A stretch of 64,000 nt of DNA from Cellulomonas sp. KRMCY2 (GTDB lineage: Bacteria > Actinomycetota > Actinomycetes > Actinomycetales > Cellulomonadaceae), in assembly GCF_000526515.1 (NCBI RefSeq), contig NZ_JAGF01000001.1, forward strand, positions 2,542,001 to 2,606,000. The letters are read 5' to 3'. Shown here in pieces: positions 43,124-51,106 of this stretch. Below the pieces are notes generated by a model. The model saw only the letters and a list, made by a program, of their open reading frames with translations. It did not search any database and was not told where the DNA came from. The position numbers were made by a program, and so were the translations under genes. Numbering within the stretch: position 1 is the first letter of the stretch; each line of letters begins with the position of its first letter.

Positions 43124-44004
43124 TGGCCACCGCAACCCTCACCCGCGTGCCCACGGGCACGGCGTCGGCGACCCGCAGGCCGCGCGACTGGGTCGGCATC
43201 GGCCTGTGGATCGCCCTGGCGATCTCGGCGATCGCCTGGGCGACGCCCTTCGTGTTCATGTTCCTCACCTCGGTGAAGAGCAAGGCCGACGTCAGCCAGC
43301 TGTCGACCTGGGACCTGCCGACGGTCTGGCTCTGGCAGAACTACGCCGACGCCGTGCAGACCGGCGACCTGTGGGTCACCGGGGGCAACAGCCTGCTCAT
43401 CGCGCTCGTCAAGGTGCCGTTGGGCCTGCTGGTCGCCTCGGCGACGGCGTTCGCGCTGGGCCGCCTGCGGTTCCGCCGGTCCAAGCTCGTGCTGGGGCTG
43501 TTCGCCGTCGGCTCGATGGTGCCCATCCAGGTGGCCCTCGGCCCGCTGTTCAACACGATGCTCTCGCTGGACCTGCTGGACTCGCGCGCCGGGCTGCTGC
43601 TGCCCTACCTGGCGTTCGGCATCCCGTACCAGGTGTTCATGCTCTACGGCTTCTTCAAGGCCATCCCGGACGAGCTCGACGAGTCGGCCCGGATCGACGG
43701 CGCCTCGACCTTCCGGGTGTACTGGCAGATCTGCCTGCCGCTCGCGCGGCCGGCGCTCGCGGCGCTGTTCATCCTCGACTTCGTCGCCACCTGGAACGAG
43801 TACGCGATGGCGACGACCCTCCTGCAGAGCCAGTCCAACTGGACCATCCCGCTGGCCGTCCAGGGCTTCAGCTCGCAGCACGCGACGGACTACGGCGCGC
43901 TCAACGCCTTCATCATCCTGTCGGCGGTCCCCGTCCTCATCGTCTATCTGATGTTCCAGCGGTACTTCGTACAAGGTGCCTTCTCCGGCGCTGTCAAGGG
44001 GTAG
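43123..44004 (+). CDS. ABC sugar importer permease, MalG type
   Basis: This 293-residue CUT1 permease pairs with the MalF-type one upstream. The first span is WIALAISAIAWATPFVFMFL, the docking loop ELDESARIDGASTFRVYWQ is at about residue 185, and LPLARPALAALFILDFVATW completes the block. The ending RYFVQGAFSGAVKG is the classic MalG C-terminus. The ATG overlaps the previous stop (TGATG). The SorC regulator gene begins soon after with no terminator visible between, so read-through into it and ribB is possible. Confidence 0.93.
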   Translation: MATATLTRVPTGTASATRRPRDWVGIGLWIALAISAIAWATPFVFMFLTSVKSKADVSQLSTWDLPTVWLWQNYADAVQTGDLWVTGGNSLLIALVKVPLGLLVASATAFALGRLRFRRSKLVLGLFAVGSMVPIQVALGPLFNTMLSLDLLDSRAGLLLPYLAFGIPYQVFMLYGFFKAIPDELDESARIDGASTFRVYWQICLPLARPALAALFILDFVATWNEYAMATTLLQSQSNWTIPLAVQGFSSQHATDYGALNAFIILSAVPVLIVYLMFQRYFVQGAFSGAVKG

Positions 44005-44114
44005 CTGCGATGCGGTGGAGGGAGTCGTCGGCGTCCGGACGGAGCGGCCTCTAGGATCGCTGTGGCATGAATGGGTCGTCAGCCCTGACTAGGACCCCCG
44101 AGAGGAGACCTGCT

Positions 44115-45107
44115 GTGGCCTTCGGTGGAGCTGTCGGCGCGTCGACCCGCCGGTTCGGTCAGAGCGACGAGCAGGTCCGGCTGATGGCCAAGGTGGCGCG
44201 CATGTACCACGAGCGTGGGATGCGCCAGGCTGAGATCGCCGCGGAGCTGCACGTCTCGCAGCCGCGGGTCTCGCGGCTGCTCAAGCGTGCTGTCGAGACC
44301 GGCGTCGTGCGAACCACCGTGAACGTGCCTCAGGGGGTCCACACGGACCTGGAGGACGAGCTCGAGGCGATCTACGGCATCTCCGAGGCGGTGGTCGTCG
44401 ACGCCGGTGACGATGCGGACCTGCTCCGGGCGCTCGGCGGTGCCGCAGCGGTCTACCTGGAGACGACCCTCATCGGCGGCGACGACGTCGGCATCTCGTC
44501 GTGGAGCGCCTCGCTCATCGCCGCGGTCGATGCGCTCCGGCCGTCGAGCACCCCCGTGGTGTCCGACGTCGTCCAGCTCGTCGGCGGCGTGGGAGAGCCG
44601 CGGGTCCAGCTCGACGCGACGCGACTGCTCACCTCACTCGCCCACGCGACGGGCGCCGCGCCGATCTTCCTGCCGGCCCCCGGTCTCCTGGGCAGCCCCC
44701 TGGCCAGGGAGAGCCTCATGGCGGACCCTGCGGTGCTGCAGGTCACATCCCGCTGGCCGAACCTCACCGTCGCACTCGTCGGCATCGGCGCGCTCGAGCC
44801 GTCCCCGCTGCTGCGGGAGAGCGGGAACAGCATCGCCGAGGCCGACCAGGAGGCGCTCCGGGCAGCCGGTGCCGTCGGTGACGTCTGCTTCCGCTTCTTC
44901 GACGAGGACGGTCAGCTCGTGGCTACGGAGCTCGACGAGCGCGTCATCGGCATCACGCCGGACGTGCTGCGGACGATCCCGCGCCGGATCGCCGTCGCGG
45001 GCGGCCTGCGCAAGGTCGCGGCCATCCGCGGTGCCATGCGGGGCAGGTGGGTCAACGTGCTGATCACCGACTCGGAGACGGCGCGGGCCCTGGTGGCGAG
45101 CGCGTGA
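44115..45107 (+). CDS. SorC/DeoR-family sugar-binding transcriptional regulator
   Basis: This protein of about 330 residues has an N-terminal helix-turn-helix (RQAEIAAELHVSQPRVSRLL) at about residue 40 and a SorC-type sugar-phosphate sensor domain (residues 75-325) with GGDDVGISSWSASL and GGLRKVAAIRGAMRGRWVNV. SorC proteins usually bind a phosphorylated sugar. GTG at 44115 with AGGAGA upstream is used; an ATG at 44067 lies 9 bases after a TAGGAT -10-like box, so a longer leaderless form is possible. Its stop overlaps the ribB start (GTGA). The context suggests that it senses a pentose phosphate and controls this gene cluster. Confidence 0.9.
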   Translation: MAFGGAVGASTRRFGQSDEQVRLMAKVARMYHERGMRQAEIAAELHVSQPRVSRLLKRAVETGVVRTTVNVPQGVHTDLEDELEAIYGISEAVVVDAGDDADLLRALGGAAAVYLETTLIGGDDVGISSWSASLIAAVDALRPSSTPVVSDVVQLVGGVGEPRVQLDATRLLTSLAHATGAAPIFLPAPGLLGSPLARESLMADPAVLQVTSRWPNLTVALVGIGALEPSPLLRESGNSIAEADQEALRAAGAVGDVCFRFFDEDGQLVATELDERVIGITPDVLRTIPRRIAVAGGLRKVAAIRGAMRGRWVNVLITDSETARALVASA

Positions 45108-45727
45108 CGGCGGTTCAGCACAGCACGGGGGACGTCGAGCAGGCGGTTGCCGCCATCGCGTCCGGACGCCCGGTCGTCGTGACGGACCACCCAGGCCGTG
45201 AGGACGAGGGTGACCTCGTCGTCGCCGCGCAGCATGCCACCCGCCAGGTGGTCGCCTTCATGATGGACCAGTGCCGCGGGCTCATCTGCGTCCCCATGAC
45301 GGCCGAGCGGGCCGACCTTCTCCAGCTGCCGGCGATGGTGCCGGTGAACACCGAGTCGATGCGCACGGCGTTCACGGTGTCGGTCGACGCCGCCGAGGGC
45401 ATCACCACGGGCATCTCGGCAGCCGACCGGGCCGCCACCATCACCCTCCTGCGGAGCCCGGGCGCTCGCCCGGCCGATCTGGTCCGTCCCGGTCACGTGT
45501 TCCCGCTCGTCGCTGATCCCGCTGGTGTGGTGCGTCGCCCCGGGCACACCGAGGCGGCAGTGGATCTGGCCGTGCTGGCTGGACTGGATCCGGTGGCGGT
45601 GATCTGCGAGATCGCTGATCGGCAGGGGGAGATGCTGCGGGGAGCCCGGCTGCGCCGTTTCTCCCGTCGCCACGGGTTCGTCCAGATCTCCATCGAGGAG
45701 CTGGCCCGGTACCGGCTCGCCTCCTGA
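45104..45727 (+). CDS. ribB: 3,4-dihydroxy-2-butanone-4-phosphate synthase (RibB), stand-alone
   Basis: This 207-residue cytosolic enzyme turns ribulose-5-phosphate into 3,4-dihydroxy-2-butanone-4-phosphate and formate, the first step of the lower riboflavin branch. The metal-binding motif is GREDEGDLVVAAQH (family consensus RENEGD), with NTESMRTAFTVSVDAAEGIT, RPGHVFPL and RPGHTEAAVDL following, so the active site is complete. There is no GTP-cyclohydrolase II domain, which is usual in the RibBA fusion. It is translationally coupled to the SorC regulator rather than to other rib genes, and no FMN riboswitch is visible. A link to pentose supply is likely, though riboflavin synthesis may simply be the role. 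Confidence 0.92.
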   Translation: MTAVQHSTGDVEQAVAAIASGRPVVVTDHPGREDEGDLVVAAQHATRQVVAFMMDQCRGLICVPMTAERADLLQLPAMVPVNTESMRTAFTVSVDAAEGITTGISAADRAATITLLRSPGARPADLVRPGHVFPLVADPAGVVRRPGHTEAAVDLAVLAGLDPVAVICEIADRQGEMLRGARLRRFSRRHGFVQISIEELARYRLAS

Positions 45728-45731
45728 CTGC

Positions 45732-45758
45732 ACCGGTGCCCGACCGGCTCGGGCCGGT
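45732..45758 (+). terminator. Hairpin after ribB
   Basis: GCCCGA (45738-45743) pairs with TCGGGC (45749-45754), and outer bases ACC/GGT add a bulged extension. No U-tract follows. It starts 5 bases after the ribB stop, where a stop of transcription would be expected. The 257 bases that follow to 46015 hold no gene that I can support. Confidence 0.35.
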
Positions 45759-46015
45759 AGCCGCAGACCGAGCCGCCCCGGGACCCCGGCGGTACGAGTA
45801 GCGGGCTCCCGACGAACGAGTGCCGTGGGACGCCCTGGAGTGGGGGTGAGAAGTCACCCGATGTTCCCCGACGAATCCCAGGATTCCGGTGCGCGCCGGT
45901 GGAATGCTGGTCACGTGGAGCAGCGTTGCCGTTCCACCAGCCCCGTGAGGCGTGACCCGTCTCCTCGGCTGAAAGTGGCTACCCGCCACTGCCCAATGAT
46001 GTGCAGGAGAACCCC

Positions 46016-46186
46016 ATGCATCCCGACCTGTTCCTGACGATCTACCGGCAGCAAGAGCGCGAGCTCGAGCAGCGCCTCCTCCAGCGGTTCGCCGCCGACG
46101 AGCGCGCTCCGGGCGGCCCGACGAAGGCCCGTGGCCTCCGGGTGGCGCACATCCGACTCCACCGCAAGGGCGCTGCCCGGCTGTGA
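46016..46186 (+). CDS. Small charged protein (56 aa), unknown function
   Basis: This small open frame codes for about 56 residues, beginning MHPDLFLTIYRQQERELEQR. Amphipathic helix-like Glu/Arg/Leu spacing is seen at residues 8-25, and the C-terminus is basic (RVAHIRLHRKGAARL). AGGAGA seven bases before the ATG is a good ribosome site, and codon usage looks like the neighbours. I do not recognise a family. It stands alone between the ribB operon and the convergent membrane-protein gene. Confidence 0.55.
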   Translation: MHPDLFLTIYRQQERELEQRLLQRFAADERAPGGPTKARGLRVAHIRLHRKGAARL

Positions 46187-46214
46187 TCGCTGATGTGGCG
46201 TCGGCGACGCCGCA

Positions 46215-46955
46215 TCACCACTGTTCGTCCTCCGACGGAGCATCCACGTGCTGCGGCGCTGACCCCTGCGTGCCCAGGGCGGCGGCCAGGACCACGAGCG
46301 CCACGGACGTGAGCGCATGCCAGACGGCGTGGCCCTGCCAGACGCTCCCCGGCATGCACGCCGGCCATCCGGCGTCCGACACCAACGAGGTCAGCCCGCC
46401 GATCGCGAGCAGGACCACCGTCCAGACGATCGGTCGTCTCAGGCGTGGTCTGACGCGGGCCCGGACCAGGCTGATGGCCACGGTGACCGCGGCCGCGACG
46501 TCCATGGACACGTCGCCGGCCCGGGGTGCAGCGTGCAGGAGAGGCATGAGTGCGACGGAGGGCAACGCCCACCACCACCAGGCACGAGGTCGCCCGATCA
46601 GGTCGGCGACGGCGTCGGCCGTGATGAAGGCGAGCGTGGCCAGCAGGGGCAGGTCGTGGCCGAGGTCCGCCCACACCGGGTTGGGCCCGTGCTGGGCCAC
46701 CGAGCCGAGGCCGATGCCCGCCACGAGGACGCCGTAGCCGACCAGTGACGGCGAGCGGCCGCCTGGCGTGCCACGCGGAGCACCCTGACCCCGCGCACCG
46801 CGGCGGGCGCCGACCACGACGACGGCACCGGCCACGACGAACGCCAGGCTCGAGACCGCCGAGACGGGTTCCCGCAGGATGCCGTCGGCGATGGGCTCGC
46901 AGCCCGGTCCGGCGACCACCGGGACCGACATCGGCCACGACGTCACCCCGCCCAT
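46215..46955 (-). CDS. Multi-span membrane protein, possibly ceramidase-like
   Basis: This 246-residue protein is almost entirely membrane spans, about seven. The pattern PVSAVSSLAFVVAGAVVVVG, then VAQHGPNPVWADLGHDLPLL and WQGHAVWHALTSVALVVL has His and Asp residues at span ends as in the alkaline-ceramidase/CREST-type fold, which binds zinc. The ATG at 46955 is chosen; a second ATG eight codons later is possible. Its N-terminal part does not look like a signal peptide. Because only the residue spacing is used, the ceramidase assignment is tentative, and the reaction is unknown. Confidence 0.7.
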   Translation of the reverse strand: MGGVTSWPMSVPVVAGPGCEPIADGILREPVSAVSSLAFVVAGAVVVVGARRGARGQGAPRGTPGGRSPSLVGYGVLVAGIGLGSVAQHGPNPVWADLGHDLPLLATLAFITADAVADLIGRPRAWWWWALPSVALMPLLHAAPRAGDVSMDVAAAVTVAISLVRARVRPRLRRPIVWTVVLLAIGGLTSLVSDAGWPACMPGSVWQGHAVWHALTSVALVVLAAALGTQGSAPQHVDAPSEDEQW

Positions 46956-47105
46956 GCCGCCACGATAGGAGCACCGCGCCGTCGATGACACCGGTATGGC
47001 CGACGTTCGTGGTCGATGCCGGGCGAGGGCAGGAGAGCGGCCGTCCCGGGGCCGCCGAGCCCGTGGCCTCCTCACGTCTCGGCCACCCGGGCCGATAGGA
47101 ACGCC

Positions 47106-47711
47106 GTGGATCCACTGCACCCGCGTCACGTCCTGGACGCGATCTCCGACGCCCAGGCGATCTGGACGTACCACCGGGGCGAGCTCGGTGGCACCGACCG
47201 TCTGGCCGACGTCGCAGAGCACACCGACCGCCTCATCCGCGCGCTGTCCCGGCTCCAGACCCTCGCCGCGACGCACCCCGACCTGACCATCGACGACGCG
47301 ATCCCACGGGGCGCGGTACCGCAGGACGAGATCCTGCACTGGCTCGAGAGTGCCGCCTTCGTACGCTCGCTCGTCGAGATCCCCGAACACCCGTTCGAGA
47401 TCGTGGTCTCTTCGGGCGCCCCGGCGTCCGCCGCCGGAGAGGTCGCCGAGCTCCTGACCACCCTCAACGGTCAGCGGCTCCCGGTGCGGCTCTGTCTCGA
47501 GGCCGACGGCACGCCGACGCACCGCGTCGACCTGACGCCTTCGGTGCTGGCCGCCCTCGACGCGATGGTCGCCGGCCGGGAGACGAGCCCGTGGGGCGAC
47601 GACCCCGACGGTCCCGACGCTTCCGACGGTTCCGAACCGGACCCCGAGGACGATCCGGCCGACCGCTCCGAGGCTGTCGACACCCTGCTCCGGCGGCTGC
47701 GCGGTCGCTAG
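47106..47711 (+). CDS. Conserved hypothetical protein, acidic C-terminus
   Basis: This 201-residue cytosolic protein has no family I can name. Residues 1-150 look folded, with hydrophobic spacing in LIRALSRLQTLAATHPDLTI and EILHWLESAAFVRSLVEI. Residues 155-190 are a charged linker rich in Asp, Glu and Pro (DDPDGPDASDGSEPDPEDD). The GTG at 47106 with an ATAGGAAC-like ribosome site is a guess; the frame is open for 30 codons upstream. It is divergent from the membrane protein and 37 bases before the convergent regulator. Confidence 0.6.
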   Translation: MDPLHPRHVLDAISDAQAIWTYHRGELGGTDRLADVAEHTDRLIRALSRLQTLAATHPDLTIDDAIPRGAVPQDEILHWLESAAFVRSLVEIPEHPFEIVVSSGAPASAAGEVAELLTTLNGQRLPVRLCLEADGTPTHRVDLTPSVLAALDAMVAGRETSPWGDDPDGPDASDGSEPDPEDDPADRSEAVDTLLRRLRGR

Positions 47712-47748
47712 CGGGTCCCTGAGGACCCGTCGATCCGCGACGACGCGC

Positions 47749-48870
47749 TCAGGGCAGGGACCGTGGCGGCGCGGAGGACTCCCGTACCCGCAACGACGGG
47801 CTGATCACCACGCGGTGGGCGGGCCGACCCGGATCGGCCAGCCGTGCGGCGACGAGGCCGACGGCTGCGCGGCCGATGGACCGGCGCGGTGGACGGACCG
47901 CGGTCAGCGGCGGGCTGCACAGCCCGGCGACCTCGTCGTCGTAGGCCACGACGGACAGGTCGCCCGGTACCGAGAGGCCCCGTTCCTCGCAGCGCTGGAC
48001 CAGGGCCATCGCCTCGGCGTCGGCGTGGACCAGAAGGCCTGTCGTCCCGGTGGACAGGCACCGGTCGACGACGGCGTCGAGCGCGGCATCCCACTCGGCC
48101 GACCGCGGGCCAGGAACGAGGGCGTCGACAGTGGCATCCGCCGAGAAGCCGCACTCGACAGCCGCCTCCAGCCAGCCGCGCCGCACGTGCGGACCGGTCG
48201 GGCTCTGCCGGCTGAGCACCAGGCCGACCTTGCGGTGGCCGAGCGAGGCCAGGTGGCGGACGGCCATGGCCGCACCGAGGGCGTGGTCGGAGACGACGGA
48301 CTCGACCATCGCGTGATGGGGCCCGACAGTCGCCGATCGCTCGACCAGGACAAGGGGCAGCCGGGTGGACGCGAGCCAGCCGATCGTCTCGTTGGCGGTC
48401 AGGGCGTCCATCCGGGGTGCGATGACGAGCCCGTCGACCCCGACCTGCTCGATCAGCCGAGCGAGCTGGGGTCGGTCGTCGTCGGTCTCGTACGAGGATC
48501 CGCGCAGGACCATCCGCAGCCCGTGGACCCTGGCCTCCTCCTCCGCTCCGCGCACGACGCCCGGCCAGTAGTAGTCGAGCGAGGGGACGAGCATGCCCAC
48601 CGATCGGAGCACGGGCTGGTCCGTGGTCGGCCGGACCGGTGAGCGGTCCTCGGTGTCCTCGTCCTGGGCGACGAGGGTCGCGCCGCCGTGCACGCGCCGG
48701 ACCAGGCCCTCGCTGGCCAGCTGCGCGATGTCGCGTCGGATCGTGACGGGTGTGACGCCGAGGACGTCGGTGAGCTCGGACACCCGAACGGTGCCTTGGC
48801 GCTGCAGCGCCTCGAGCAGCTGGGCCCGCCGGGTGATCGGCAAGGGTCCGCGTGCGTCGAGCGTGCTCAT
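47749..48870 (-). CDS. DeoR-type HTH / LacI-type sensor hybrid regulator
   Basis: This is a 373-residue transcription factor with mixed architecture. The N-terminus is a DeoR winged helix: RAQLLEALQRQGTVRVSELT then VTPVTIRRDIAQLASEGLVR at about residues 14-65. The remaining part is a LacI-like periplasmic-binding fold with VGMLVPSLDYYWPGVVRGAE, DGLVIAPRMDAL and VVAYDDEVAGLCSPPLTAVR, so it would sense a free sugar rather than a sugar phosphate. Its ATG overlaps the stop of the heparinase gene (ATGA), so the regulator is co-translated with the enzyme it probably controls. It likely binds the divergent promoter region at 50808-51106. Confidence 0.9.
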   Translation of the reverse strand: MSTLDARGPLPITRRAQLLEALQRQGTVRVSELTDVLGVTPVTIRRDIAQLASEGLVRRVHGGATLVAQDEDTEDRSPVRPTTDQPVLRSVGMLVPSLDYYWPGVVRGAEEEARVHGLRMVLRGSSYETDDDRPQLARLIEQVGVDGLVIAPRMDALTANETIGWLASTRLPLVLVERSATVGPHHAMVESVVSDHALGAAMAVRHLASLGHRKVGLVLSRQSPTGPHVRRGWLEAAVECGFSADATVDALVPGPRSAEWDAALDAVVDRCLSTGTTGLLVHADAEAMALVQRCEERGLSVPGDLSVVAYDDEVAGLCSPPLTAVRPPRRSIGRAAVGLVAARLADPGRPAHRVVISPSLRVRESSAPPRSLP

Positions 48871-50807
48871 CGGTCCTCCTTCACCGTCACGGTGAGCGTG
48901 CCGGACGGCGCGTCGCCCACCTCGATCGTCAACCGGGTGAGGCGGGCGCCCCAGACGTCGCTGAGCAGCGGGTCGTCGAGCTCGCGGACCTCGACGGCCG
49001 CGGCTGCCGTGCCGGGTTCCCAACTCAGGATCACGGTACCGGCGTTTGCGGGCGCAGTGATCAGGACACGGCCGGTGCCGACGACGACGTCGCCGGCCAG
49101 CAGCAGGCGCACGGTGCTCGGCGGCGCGCCTGCCGCGTCGTCCAGCTCCCAGGTGTCGGTGAGCGTCACGCGCTCGGCTGCGCGCTGGGGTGCGGCATCG
49201 GGCGTCCGGTCGAGCCGGACCGTGCGCCACCAGTGCCGCACGTCGGTGCGCGAGTAGGCGCCACCGAGATCCAGGCGCAGCTGCGCGTGGTCGTCGTCGG
49301 TCTCCGTGGACACCTCCCGAGCGCCGAACCGGTGGCCGGGGGACTGAGTGGTGCCGCGGATCTCCGGGACGTTGTGCCAGCTGCTCTGCATGGTCCAGAT
49401 GCCGTAACGATCGTCCCCGAAGGTCCGAGCCGTGTACGTCGGACGTCCCGCGTCGACGACCACCGGGACGCCGTCGAGCGCGACCACGACGCTGCCGACG
49501 TCGTTGTGGTTGTGGTGCTCGCCGTTGTGGCCACCCTTGACCGCGACCGTCAGGCCGCGGGGCGTGCCGGCGGACCCGCGTGCCACGAGCACCTGGGTCG
49601 AGGCGAGCCACACGTCGCGCGGGAGCGGAGAGGCTTCGGGACCGGCCGCCAGCCAGGTCCGATCGGTCAGGGCCTGCAGCAGCCGACCGAGACCTGCACG
49701 CTCGTCGGCCGCCGGCGCGCCGGGTCGGCGGTGGGCTGCGGCGTGCCTGCGGGCGTCCTCGTCGCCGACCCGGACAGCGGCCCGGTGCAGGGCATGCCAC
49801 GGCTGGTCCGACGGCGGGCGCGCGGGACCGTCGGCGAGATTGAGGTACCAGTCACCGCCGAGGTGCATCCGGTGCGGGAAGGCCACTGTCGCGCACAGTG
49901 CGGGAACCGCCGTCACGTCCAGCGCGCCGCCGGCGGCGTGGGTCAGGACCTCGAGCGCCTCGAGTGCCCGGCAGGCCCCGTTCCACCAGTAGGAGTAGCC
50001 CTCGTCGACCGCGCCGTCGGGCGGCAGGGCGGCCACGTACCGGTCGATGCCTTCGACGACGAGGGCGACCAGCCGGGCTCGCTCGACCGGGTCCTCGACC
50101 AGGCGCAGCACGGCGACCAGCACGTTGCCGTGGATCCACGGGTTCCAGTTGTGGACGTCCCCGTCGAGGCCGAGCCAGTGCCAGTCGCGGCGGCGGACGA
50201 ACGGGTCGAGCACCCTGACCCGTGCCTCGTGCCGGACCCGCGCGCGCAGGCCCGGGACGCGGTCGTCGAGCTGGGTGCCGAGCAGCTGGTCGATCCAGGC
50301 GAGCTGGCCGACCACCTCGCCGGCTCCCAGGTCGAGGAACGGGTCGGTGACGGTCGGCACGACGGCGCCATGGACGCGATGCGTGTCGTCGTGGGCCGGC
50401 CAGCACCACGAGCTCTGCTCGCACAGCAGGGTGATGCCATCGGCGACCTCGTCGATCCAGGTCGGGTCGAGGGTGACGGCGGCGACCACGGCGGCCCGGC
50501 TGAGTCGCTGCTGCCTGGCGAAGACGGCCTGCTCGTAGTCGTCCCGATCGCCGTCGCGGAAGTAGCGGGCGTACCCTCGCGGGCTGGGCTGGGGCCACGC
50601 GCGGCCCAGGTCGGCGTCGGCCCGTCGTCGGAGATCGTCGAACGTCACGTGGTCGACGGAGCCGGCCGTGAGGTCCCAGGTCGAGCGGTCGTCCGCCGAG
50701 GGCACCGGGAGGGCAGTGTCCGGGCCGCGCAGGGAGGTGCGGAGTCCCTCGGGGCTCGCAGCGGGCCACATGGCGGCGAGCGGACCGACGAAGCGTTGTG
50801 ACGTCAC
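48867..50807 (-). CDS. Heparinase II/III family polysaccharide lyase
   Basis: This 646-residue protein has the (alpha/alpha)-toroid N-terminal domain (about residues 1-340), with NWNPWIHGNVLVAVLRLVED and VDEGYSYWWNGACRALEALE, then a heparinase II/III beta-sheet domain with VKGGHNGEHHNHNDVGSVVV, the His-rich core of the family. It lacks a signal peptide, so it probably acts inside the cell on imported uronic acid oligosaccharides, cutting by beta-elimination. The family covers heparin, alginate, ulvan and related substrates. A GTG with GAGGAGG upstream is used. The next gene, in the same direction, is its coupled regulator; the DUF2264 gene is divergent. Confidence 0.88.
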   Translation of the reverse strand: MTSQRFVGPLAAMWPAASPEGLRTSLRGPDTALPVPSADDRSTWDLTAGSVDHVTFDDLRRRADADLGRAWPQPSPRGYARYFRDGDRDDYEQAVFARQQRLSRAAVVAAVTLDPTWIDEVADGITLLCEQSSWCWPAHDDTHRVHGAVVPTVTDPFLDLGAGEVVGQLAWIDQLLGTQLDDRVPGLRARVRHEARVRVLDPFVRRRDWHWLGLDGDVHNWNPWIHGNVLVAVLRLVEDPVERARLVALVVEGIDRYVAALPPDGAVDEGYSYWWNGACRALEALEVLTHAAGGALDVTAVPALCATVAFPHRMHLGGDWYLNLADGPARPPSDQPWHALHRAAVRVGDEDARRHAAAHRRPGAPAADERAGLGRLLQALTDRTWLAAGPEASPLPRDVWLASTQVLVARGSAGTPRGLTVAVKGGHNGEHHNHNDVGSVVVALDGVPVVVDAGRPTYTARTFGDDRYGIWTMQSSWHNVPEIRGTTQSPGHRFGAREVSTETDDDHAQLRLDLGGAYSRTDVRHWWRTVRLDRTPDAAPQRAAERVTLTDTWELDDAAGAPPSTVRLLLAGDVVVGTGRVLITAPANAGTVILSWEPGTAAAAVEVRELDDPLLSDVWGARLTRLTIEVGDAPSGTLTVTVKEDR

Positions 50808-50860
50808 CGTGCCTCCTCACCGACCCCACGCTGGATCGATCATGATGTTCGAGCCTCTGA

Positions 50861-50888
50861 GATCGATTGTGATCGTATCAGATCGATT
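50861..50888. promoter_or_regulatory. GATCGATT direct repeats 20 bp apart
   Basis: GATCGATT occurs at 50861-50868 and 50881-50888, exactly two helical turns apart. A third GATCGAT is at 50834-50840 and GATCAGATCAGATC at about 50945-50958. All are in the intergenic region between the divergent heparinase and DUF2264 operons, so they are candidate binding sites for the local hybrid regulator. Confidence 0.45.
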
Positions 50889-50895
50889 CAGCGCA

Positions 50896-50924
50896 TTGAC
50901 ATGTTCGTATGTGAGCGGTTCACT
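50896..50924 (+). promoter_or_regulatory. Possible promoter of the DUF2264 operon
   Basis: TTGACA (50896-50901) is a perfect -35, and TTCACT 17 bases on (50919-50924) is a weak -10. It follows directly after the GATCGATT repeats and points toward the DUF2264 operon, with about 180 bases of leader before the first gene. Confidence 0.35.
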
Positions 50925-51106
50925 GGGTCCCGCGCACACAATCCGATCAGATCAGATCGAGAACGTGCACGCTACGGTGCAGCCGGCCTCAGACACTTCG
51001 ACGGAGAAGAGCACGTGAGGGATCGCCAGCCCAGGACGCACGCCCCGACGGTGCTGTCGGCTGTCGTGACCGGGCCCGGGACGCCGAGAGTGGGCACGGT
51101 GACCGC

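Noticed and set aside
44067-44114. Extra N-terminal part of the SorC regulator from an ATG at 44067
   Set aside because: No ribosome site precedes it; GTG at 44115 has AGGAGA. A leaderless start from the TAGGAT box is still possible and noted.
45104-45727. FMN riboswitch for ribB
   Set aside because: The gene start overlaps the SorC stop, leaving no leader, and no RFN-like conserved sequence is visible upstream.
45728-46015. Small open frames in the gap after ribB
   Set aside because: They lack ribosome sites and recognisable composition, and they overlap each other on both strands.
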